NCBI GenBank assembly: GCA_026990815.1
Contig: JALXCS010000348.1
Span: 1-11,234 of the forward strand
Origin: Methylomonas sp.
GTDB lineage: Bacteria; Pseudomonadota; Gammaproteobacteria; Methylococcales; Methylomonadaceae
Direction: 5' to 3'
DNA: 11,234 nucleotides
Shown here: positions 6,601 to 11,234 of the stretch, piece after piece
Numbering within the stretch: position 1 is the stretch's first letter
How the letters are laid out: each line of letters starts with the position of its first letter
The notes under the pieces: generated by a model
What the model was told of the DNA's origin: nothing
The model's input: only the letters and a program-made list of their open reading frames with translations
Database searches by the model: none
Position numbers and translations under genes: made by a program

Positions 6601-8672
6601 CGCAGCAGACTATTTAATAAAGGTTTTTGATAAACTGGCTTGGTCAGATAGTAACTGATGCCAAAGTTACTGAACTGATCAGCTTCAGCACTAAAAGTGT
6701 CTGAACTAAGCATGATGAGAAACAAATGTGAAATTAAAGGCTCGTTTCGTATAATTGAAGCCAGTTTCATGCCGTCCATATCTGGCATTTGCCAGTCAAG
6801 CAGAGCAATCCGGTAGGGATCATTTTCTGAGGAAGCGTCTTTTAATTCAGCAAGCGCTCTGGTGCTATTGCCAACACATGTGCAGCGCATACCCCAAGCC
6901 TTTAGTTGGTCAAGCAGTATTGATCTTTGACTGGGATTATCATCGACAACCAGAATTTTTACCCCTCGCAGCTGCCGGGTATCAACTTTAATGGTTTGAG
7001 TTGGAGGTTTTGCTGGCAGATCAAGTGAAAAATAAAAACATGAGCCGTTGCCAGGTCGGCTGTTCAAAAATATTTCGGATCCCATTAATTGTATTAACTG
7101 TCTGGAAATGGTCAGACCCAGGCCTGTTCCTCCGAAGCGGCGGGTAATGGAGCCATCAGTTTGGGTAAAGCCTTCGAAAATGCGTTGCTGTTGCTCAGGC
7201 TCAATGCCAGGCCCGGTATCCAGAATTTCAAATTTAAAATTTATATGGTTTTTATCTGTTGTTGATTTTTGTTGGGTAACTTTTAGTTGCACTTCGCCTG
7301 TTTCTGTAAACTTAATGGCATTGCCAATCAGATTGATTAATACCTGACGAAGTCTTTCAGAGTCGCCATGAACGACGTGTTGTAGCTTGGGGGGCAAATT
7401 GAGAACCAATTCAAGCCCTTTACGATGAGCTTGATTTGCAGATGTTTCCAGTGTTTCTTCAAGTAATTGTCGCAGATCAAAATCAGTTTCGACCAACTGG
7501 AGTTTGCCCGCTTCAATTTTTGAGAAATCCAGAATGTTATTAATTATTCCCAGCAAGGAATTGGCAGAACGTAAAATGGTATTGGCCAATCTTGCTTGGC
7601 GGTCATCCAGTTTGGAATGCATTAGTAACTCGGTCATGCCGAGAATTCCATTCATGGGAGTGCGAATTTCATGACTGATCATCGCTAAAAAGTCACTTTT
7701 GGTTCTGCTGGCTTGTTCGGCAGCTTCTTTTGCTTGTAGGGCGCTTTGGGTGATTTGTTCCAGTTCCTGATTCTTTTTTGATAGCTCACGGGTTCTGGCG
7801 ATGACTTTCTTTTCCAATGCAGTTCGATGCAAAGCAAGTTCAGCATCTCTACTTTGAATTTCACCCAGCATGGTATTAAATACTGAGGCCATTTGACCGA
7901 ATTCATCCGTCCCGGTTTTGTTAACGCGGGCAGTAAAATCTTTTTTTTCAGCGACTGATTTCATAACTTGCATAAAATCAATCAGCGGCTCAGAAAAGAT
8001 TTTTTGCAGTCTTGTGGACATTCGTAAAATCACCAATAATGTCAATAGTAACACTGCAATGAGAATTTGATAGAAAGAGAAAAGTTGCGCTTTTAATCGG
8101 GACAGGTCATTAACCAAGTGAATAGTCCCCACCGTTTTCTGGTTTAGATTTATGGGCTGTACTAAATGTAGATAGCCCCGGTCATCATATTTCAGGGTGG
8201 CATTTTTGATTGATGGAAAAAACAGGCTGTTGAGCAGAGTTTCTTTTATAGCCGCCAGCCAGGAAGTGGAATCGGTTATGTTTCTGGCCGTTGGTTTGAA
8301 TTTGTAATTACCGATAGCTTCGAGTTGTGATTTTTCCCAGGCAGAAATCTGGTTTTTATCAGTATTAAATTGCGCAAAGACTTGGTTATCCAGATCGTAA
8401 ATAAACGCGGCCACAATTTCCGGGTTGGTTTTTAAAACTGTTAAAGTTTTTTCAGCAGCTTTTTTATCAGCGAAAGCCAAGGAGGCCGAACAGCTCCATC
8501 CGACAACATTAGCCAGGGACAATAATTCTTGCTCGACTGCTCTTTTTTTACTTTGAAACTCAAAAATGACGAATGCTGAAGTGATCAAGAGCATGGCAGA
8601 AACAGCGGTAACTGACATGATCAAGATAAGTTTGGTCCGGATTGGAATGTTATGAAAGAAATTGGATTGCAT
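3633..8672 (-). CDS. Giant hybrid sensor kinase fused to REC-PAS-GGDEF-EAL (phosphorelay plus c-di-GMP synthase/phosphodiesterase)
   Basis: 1679 residues, uninterrupted. Domains in order: membrane segment (about 14-36); periplasmic CHASE8-like sensor (about 40-195; NVVGWSCSASLAF, PEIVAAFIYD); second membrane segment (about 200-217); HAMP (about 218-275); coiled coil (about 276-325); HisKA with His334 in MISHEIRTPMNG; HATPase_c with Asn451, DTGPGI (485-490) and GGTGLGL (514-520). Next come REC1 (570-692; Asp577/578, Asp626, Lys678), REC2 (716-832; Asp723, Asp766, Lys819), HPt (868-970; His916 in AHRLKS) and REC3 (990-1108; Asp1040, Thr1070, Lys1092). The chain ends with PAS (about 1118-1235), GGDEF (1243-1407; motif 1325-1329, RxxD I-site Arg1316/Asp1319) and EAL (1420-1665). 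EAL residues Glu1453, Asn1512, Glu1544, Asp1572/1573, Lys1593, Glu1629/1632 and Gln1649 are present. Family knowledge predicts autophosphorylation, an internal relay and c-di-GMP turnover at the inner membrane. Net direction cannot be read. A BarA-like kinase and a response regulator, commonly separate proteins, are joined through a Pro/Lys linker at about 971-989. The start lacks a well-spaced Shine-Dalgarno but places the first membrane helix correctly. Confidence 0.95.
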   Translation of the reverse strand: MQSNFFHNIPIRTKLILIMSVTAVSAMLLITSAFVIFEFQSKKRAVEQELLSLANVVGWSCSASLAFADKKAAEKTLTVLKTNPEIVAAFIYDLDNQVFAQFNTDKNQISAWEKSQLEAIGNYKFKPTARNITDSTSWLAAIKETLLNSLFFPSIKNATLKYDDRGYLHLVQPINLNQKTVGTIHLVNDLSRLKAQLFSFYQILIAVLLLTLLVILRMSTRLQKIFSEPLIDFMQVMKSVAEKKDFTARVNKTGTDEFGQMASVFNTMLGEIQSRDAELALHRTALEKKVIARTRELSKKNQELEQITQSALQAKEAAEQASRTKSDFLAMISHEIRTPMNGILGMTELLMHSKLDDRQARLANTILRSANSLLGIINNILDFSKIEAGKLQLVETDFDLRQLLEETLETSANQAHRKGLELVLNLPPKLQHVVHGDSERLRQVLINLIGNAIKFTETGEVQLKVTQQKSTTDKNHINFKFEILDTGPGIEPEQQQRIFEGFTQTDGSITRRFGGTGLGLTISRQLIQLMGSEIFLNSRPGNGSCFYFSLDLPAKPPTQTIKVDTRQLRGVKILVVDDNPSQRSILLDQLKAWGMRCTCVGNSTRALAELKDASSENDPYRIALLDWQMPDMDGMKLASIIRNEPLISHLFLIMLSSDTFSAEADQFSNFGISYYLTKPVYQKPLLNSLLRLLGAPQEISIESPSLPNLSKIAIEAKILLAEDNVINQEVARSMLEELGCDVHIVNNGLKAIEAIEQQDYDLIFMDCHMPKLDGLQATQKVREKESGKARIPIIALTADVQKNIRDQCSAAGMDFYITKPFTQVQLQQILEKWLPHKVLEKNLQKTNTVSLAINRRKRPVINFNALDQLRSLQTSSGENLLVKTVEMFLENAPNDIDAMQQAFQAQKPAEFGKIAHRLKSACDIVGAQDMASACESLEILGNQGILKGSDRMLQVIKDGLKKVVASLKEQIESSQSQPKPVKKPLLPKQQHILIVDDDASFRLVTSEALRSAAFHVDEAESGMQALKKIKNQTPDLILLDAGMEGLDGFETCRKLRIDPAVSDIPVIMVTGRDDMHSVNQAFEVGASDFIPKPINYAVLIHRLQFILRAVQNTAELKNKKLQLDAAQRIARLGYWNWQPEQNQFSISSHLAMLCDLEMKDFDGTLQGYLQLVYPEDRSFVKDAIQATVNQQSNQMVEYRLQVAGSHSILVHQEMLQVTNNGEKIVIGTVQDITQQRESAKQIHRLAYFDNLTGLASRAYYQIRLEESIKNARRRNEEFAFLFLDLDGFKDVNDSFGHNIGDQFLKSIAQRLKKVVRDIDFAARLGGDEFCIIVGNLSDDYNAAEVANRCLHDINQPLTVGPHQIKPRVSIGIAIFPKDGDNEHDLMKAADVAMYAAKQAGKQRYAFYSPEMTTKAKKRLHDEQLLQTALDQNQFILHYQPQISFQTRQIIGIEALIRWHHPDKGIILPDEFIPIAESLSLIDKIDQWALRNACHQIAEFNRNIGQIPKIAVNISAKHFATPTFPDLIQKILEETGLTPEFLELEVTESIMQLETNNNIFRQLKEMGVKIAIDDFGTGFSSLSSLKQLHANCLKIDNIFVQDVVINSQSSLLLGTIFGLANALNYTLIAEGVETEEQAMVMNGLGCQVAQGNYFCPPISFEELPELLSADFSMEKTEPTT

Positions 8673-8841
8673 GGATCAAATTGTATACCTTTTGTCTTTG
8701 ATAATCCCTTATTTTGATTGTGGCTGATTATTTCATGATTTTGATTTCTTAGAGCAGAAATTTGGGTAGTTATATTAAAAAAACAGATTGGGATTTAGAA
8801 AGTGTTTGTATATTCTAATTTGCTTGGTTTAAAGTAGAAAT
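8673..8841 (-). other. AT-rich leader between the gcvR-like gene and the giant kinase gene
   Basis: 169 bp without a gene. It is long enough to hold a promoter for the kinase gene, but I find no convincing -35/-10 pair, sigma-54 site or strong hairpin. A purine stretch (AAAGGT) lies about 14 bases before the ATG, further than usual for a Shine-Dalgarno. No clear terminator follows the gcvR-like stop codon, so read-through from that gene is possible. Confidence 0.4.
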
Positions 8842-9366
8842 TTACCTTTTTATCGGTTCCAAAATGGCATCAATATTAATATGGTCGCAAAATTCCAGAA
8901 ATTCTTCTCTCAAGTTAAGTATCCGGATTCCAGCAGGAACCAAGAGAATAAAGCGGGTGGTAACCAGTTCTGATTGCGAATATGAATCAACATATCGGCT
9001 ACTGGATATTTCTTCGATGGTAAGATCATGGTCGCTGATGAAAGCAATAATACTTTGTAAGGCATCCTGTCGTTCTAATGAGACGGTTTCTAAGGAATAC
9101 GGGGTAAAATCATCGTGGCTGATAAATTTACCTGGTCTGAGCAGGTGAATCTTGATTTCCAGTTTTTTTTCAAGATTTTCCAGCAGGTTTTCCAGTTTTG
9201 CTATTTGATTCCACTCACCATTGACTAGGAAATATGCCGCTGTGCAAGCCATTAGCCGGTTTGCCCGCATCTCCATGATTGAACATTTACAGTCATTGAC
9301 GGCAAATAAAATTCGATCAATATAATTACTTTTAGTATAGCCCAGAACCGTTATTGTTAATTGCAT
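8842..9366 (-). CDS. gcvR: GcvR-like double ACT-domain regulatory protein
   Basis: 174 residues (E. coli GcvR is 190) with two ACT-like units: about 2-75 (LTITVLGY, CSIMEMRANRL, TAAYFLVNGEW) and about 90-172 (SLETVSLERQDALQSIIAFISDHDLTIEEI, ending DAILEPIKR). E. coli GcvR binds GcvA and represses the glycine cleavage operon when glycine is low; it is not itself a classical DNA-binding protein, and no DNA-binding domain is visible here. In the first ACT unit, the usual Asp-Arg-Pro-Gly ligand loop after the first strand is replaced by GYTKSNYID. Ligand response may therefore differ, and the true partner is unknown. The second unit keeps the helix and strand pattern. The gene is divergent from the SPOR gene, and on its own strand it is followed by the giant kinase, HDOD and bcp genes. 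In E. coli gcvR sits between dapA and bcp; here no dapA is in the window. The ATG at 9364-9366 lacks a good Shine-Dalgarno. The family call is good; the function as a glycine cleavage regulator is inferred. Confidence 0.75.
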   Translation of the reverse strand: MQLTITVLGYTKSNYIDRILFAVNDCKCSIMEMRANRLMACTAAYFLVNGEWNQIAKLENLLENLEKKLEIKIHLLRPGKFISHDDFTPYSLETVSLERQDALQSIIAFISDHDLTIEEISSSRYVDSYSQSELVTTRFILLVPAGIRILNLREEFLEFCDHINIDAILEPIKR

Positions 9367-9648
9367 GACCCATGACGTTGTTTTTTGGTATTAGAGTTTA
9401 TCATTTTTTAATAGAAGTTATACAATGTATGCATAAAGGAAATGCAAAGTTTATTTATTATATTTTTATGATTAATTAGGTTACAGGAAATCAACAAGAT
9501 AATCTTGGGCGTAAAAAGTCTGTTTTTGATAAATGAATTCATCGACGAATATTAATAAGTCTACTACCAAGGTTGGGTTGGACAATAGAATTTTCAGTTT
9601 TCAAATACCGAATCAGTTATTTTTGTAAAATATACGAAGTGAAAAATT
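9367..9648. promoter_or_regulatory. Divergent intergenic control region, gcvR-like <-> SPOR gene
   Basis: 282 very AT-rich bases between two divergently transcribed genes, so both promoters should lie here. Visible elements are a 13-base inverted repeat CAAGAT-A-ATCTTG (9495-9507), a 10-bp palindrome ATGAATTCAT (9533-9542), and a TAAAAT hexamer (9626-9631) that could be a -10 for the SPOR gene, though no good -35 stands at standard spacing. On the minus strand a TATAAC hexamer lies upstream of the gcvR-like gene, also without a good -35. I see no riboswitch-like structure; in particular, no tandem glycine-aptamer pattern was recognisable by eye. No small gene is supported. Confidence 0.35.
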
Positions 9649-10998
9649 ATGGCAGATGAAAATGATACGCAAAAACAGGACAGATTAGGCAAATTGGAAA
9701 ACCAGTCTTCGTCAGAGAACCAACAATCACCCGATACCAATGACTTCCTAGAAGATGACGAAGCAATTGATCAACTATTAATGGACGAAATGTTTGGAGC
9801 TTCTGAACAACAGGCCACCGAGGATTTGGTGGAAATAGATGAATTCGCTGAGGATGGACCGGATGAATTTGCTGAAGACAATGATTCAACAGAATTAATT
9901 TCTGAACAGACGCCAACTTCAGAATCCAGTCCGCCTGAGGTAGCCACGGAAGAAAATAATTATCTGGATGATTTTGATATTACTGCAGATGACGATAAGA
10001 TTGTTCCTGACGAAAATTCAAATGACAATATTTCACAACCAGAAGCACAAGGAGGATTTGATTCTGAAGTCATTCAGGAAGCATTAACTGGAAATTCTGA
10101 CAATGATTTAGCGCAAGCTTCAATATCAGAAAAAAAGCCGGAAACTGGCAATAATGTAATAACAGAAGCATTAACAGCTCAAGTCAGTCAGTTGTGGGCT
10201 GAGGTGGCGGATGTTAAAGAGCAGATTTCCAATGCCCCGTCAAATGATTCTACTGATGCTATTGATCAAATCAATAAGAAAATAAAGAGGTTATTTCGGG
10301 AACAGGAGGATAGAAATAAAAGCAATAAATTATTAGCAGGCATTGCAATAGCAATGGCTGCTTTGGCCGCTATTCTTGCAATTGTGGCGATGATTCAGAT
10401 TAGTAATTTAGATTCTTCTGTCACTGAATTGACAACGCTGGTTTCTGATATGGAAGAATCAGTGTCAGAACCGGATATCAATACCCAAAATACTTTGAAG
10501 AGTCTGAAAGACTCATATTTACTGCTAGATAATAACCAGCAAAGCATCAGAACCCAATTAGCTATGTTAAAAGATCAATTAAGCAATCAGGTAGCCTCCC
10601 ATCAAAATCAGCCAGAATTGCAGGGTATTATTAGCGAATTGAAACAACAGCTCGTTGATATTAATACTAAAGTGACTGGCTTATCGACTTCTGTCAAAAA
10701 ACTCGAAACTCGCAAGCCCAAGAAATCCACAAAGGTGGTTAGCCGGAAAAAAGTTAAGCTTGCTAAGGACTGGACTGTCAATTTGGTCTCGTTTAAACAG
10801 GAATGGTATGCCAAGAAAAAAGCGGCTGAGTTTAAAAACAAGGGGATACCTGTAGAAGTCGTTCCTGTTAAAGTAAAAGGAGAGCAGTGGTACCGGCTGC
10901 GTGTTACCGGTTTTAAAACTAAATACGAGGCTGGTTCGTATGCTTCCAGAGCAAAAAAAGCGCTTAATTTAAGTTCGGTTTGGGTGACCCAAAAGTAA
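9649..10998 (+). CDS. Bitopic SPOR-domain protein with acidic cytoplasmic region and periplasmic coiled coil
   Basis: 449 residues. The first 165 or so are strongly acidic and low in complexity (many Asp, Glu, Asn, Ser), probably disordered, with a small DEFAED duplication at 64-77. A helical stretch follows at about 170-222, then one membrane segment at about 228-251 (LLAGIAIAMAALAAILAIVAMIQI). Heptad-like coiled-coil sequence runs at about 255-352, then a very basic Lys/Arg linker (353-373). The C-terminal SPOR domain spans about 374-449 (WTVNLVSFKQEWYAKKKAAEF, WYRLRVTGF, YASRAKKAL). There is no cleavable signal peptide. The expected topology is N-terminus in the cytoplasm and SPOR in the periplasm, as in E. 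coli DamX and DedD. SPOR domains bind peptidoglycan strands stripped of stem peptides and often target septa. A role in division or envelope maintenance is therefore likely, but the acidic head matches no known partner domain that I recognise. The gene appears monocistronic and diverges from the gcvR-like gene. A purine-rich stretch (GAAGTGAAAA) precedes the ATG. Confidence 0.85.
   Translation: MADENDTQKQDRLGKLENQSSSENQQSPDTNDFLEDDEAIDQLLMDEMFGASEQQATEDLVEIDEFAEDGPDEFAEDNDSTELISEQTPTSESSPPEVATEENNYLDDFDITADDDKIVPDENSNDNISQPEAQGGFDSEVIQEALTGNSDNDLAQASISEKKPETGNNVITEALTAQVSQLWAEVADVKEQISNAPSNDSTDAIDQINKKIKRLFREQEDRNKSNKLLAGIAIAMAALAAILAIVAMIQISNLDSSVTELTTLVSDMEESVSEPDINTQNTLKSLKDSYLLLDNNQQSIRTQLAMLKDQLSNQVASHQNQPELQGIISELKQQLVDINTKVTGLSTSVKKLETRKPKKSTKVVSRKKVKLAKDWTVNLVSFKQEWYAKKKAAEFKNKGIPVEVVPVKVKGEQWYRLRVTGFKTKYEAGSYASRAKKALNLSSVWVTQK
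9838..9879 (+). repeat. Short in-frame duplication in the acidic region of the SPOR gene
   Basis: Two 18-bp units (9838-9855 and 9862-9879), both encoding DEFAED, are separated by two codons. They match at 15 of 18 bases, and all three differences are third-position changes that keep the protein sequence. This indicates an old 24-bp tandem duplication kept under protein-level constraint, or simple low-complexity drift. Confidence 0.6.
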
Positions 10999-11137
10999 CA
11001 GTAAGATTTGTTTTGAAAGATGGGTATGTCTAAGCTATGAATATTAAACTATCTTGAATGTACATATCCCGTATTTCAATGTACGCTCTAATTTAAGTCA
11101 AATAACAGAATTGGGTATAGCTACATTATGATGTAAG
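10999..11137. other. Intergenic region after the SPOR gene
   Basis: 139 bp with no gene. It contains a direct repeat of AATGTAC (11057-11063 and 11078-11084) whose copies start 21 bp apart, and an imperfect inverted repeat TACAT-TATG-ATGTA (11122-11135). Neither is followed by a T-run, so no terminator for the SPOR gene can be claimed. Confidence 0.4.
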
Positions 11138-11234
11138 TTAGCAATGGACAGCACCATATTGACTGACTTTATCCCAAAACTGCTCCCATCGATTCGAACG
11201 CTCCAGGGTTCTCAAGCTGAGGATAATCGATGCC
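11138..11234 (-). CDS. Possible C-terminal tail of a minus-strand gene (5' end beyond window)
   Basis: On the minus strand one frame is open from the window edge to a TAA at 11140-11138, giving 31 residues that end SQYGAVHC. The tail is basic and tryptophan-containing (RSNRWEQFWDK) and reads like real protein, but 31 codons are too few to be sure, and I cannot name a family. If real, it would converge on the SPOR gene with about 139 bp between stops. Confidence 0.3.
   Translation of the reverse strand, partial: ASIILSLRTLERSNRWEQFWDKVSQYGAVHC

Noticed and set aside
8864..9148. Plus-strand open frame opposite the gcvR-like gene
   Set aside because: The minus-strand frame carries ACT-domain sequence over the same interval; the plus frame has no recognisable features.
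9367..9648. Glycine riboswitch upstream of the gcvR-like gene
   Set aside because: Considered because of the gcv link, but no aptamer-like paired structure or tandem arrangement is recognisable in this very AT-rich region.
9647..9916. Minus-strand open frame overlapping the start of the SPOR gene
   Set aside because: It is antisense to the acidic low-complexity region. Its Pro/His/Leu-rich translation is what antisense of Asp/Glu/Asn codons produces.
11120..11142. Inverted repeat GCTA/TAGC with inner TACAT-ATGTA as a terminator for the SPOR gene
   Set aside because: The stem is short, AT-rich and interrupted, and no T-run follows on either strand.

Overview
The window looks like a chromosomal segment of an AT-rich gammaproteobacterium. 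It carries slt-type lytic transglycosylase, PerM-type permease, Bcp peroxiredoxin and GcvR-like genes, and long hybrid kinases with c-di-GMP output. The GcvR-like protein is of a divergent type I associate with methanotrophs of the order Methylococcales. That placement is inference from protein flavour, not from a marker gene. I saw no phage genes, transposase, tRNA, rRNA or CRISPR array.

Layout. On the left, on the + strand, are the 3' part of a soluble lytic murein transglycosylase (2-778) and an AI-2E/PerM family membrane protein (810-1976), probably one transcript. It ends in a striking 30-bp perfect palindrome over the perM stop codon, followed by a small hairpin with a T-rich tail. Converging on it is a long minus-strand block. 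In transcription order this is a GcvR-like double-ACT protein (9366-8842), a 1679-residue hybrid sensor kinase/c-di-GMP enzyme (8672-3633), an HDOD protein (3566-2700) and a Bcp/PrxQ peroxiredoxin (2617-2138). On the right, divergent from gcvR across a 282-bp control region, is a 449-residue bitopic protein with a C-terminal SPOR domain (9649-10998). The right edge (11138-11234) holds what may be the tail of another minus-strand gene.

How the genes may work together. The giant protein carries a complete phosphorelay: a CHASE8-like periplasmic sensor, HAMP, HisKA, HATPase, two receivers and an HPt. The same chain continues into receiver-PAS-GGDEF-EAL, so signal input and c-di-GMP turnover share one polypeptide. 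All key catalytic residues I checked are present, including an RxxD inhibitory site. The HDOD protein 66 bp downstream is the best candidate local partner. This signalling pair lies between gcvR and bcp, which are neighbours in E. coli and, to my knowledge, many relatives; it therefore looks like an insertion into an old housekeeping neighbourhood. The slt and SPOR genes at the two ends both concern peptidoglycan, but nothing in the sequence links them directly.

The most interesting items are the fused phosphorelay/c-di-GMP protein with its HDOD neighbour, the split gcvR-bcp pair, the perfect palindrome after perM, the GcvR-like protein lacking the usual ACT ligand loop, and the acidic, coiled-coil SPOR protein.
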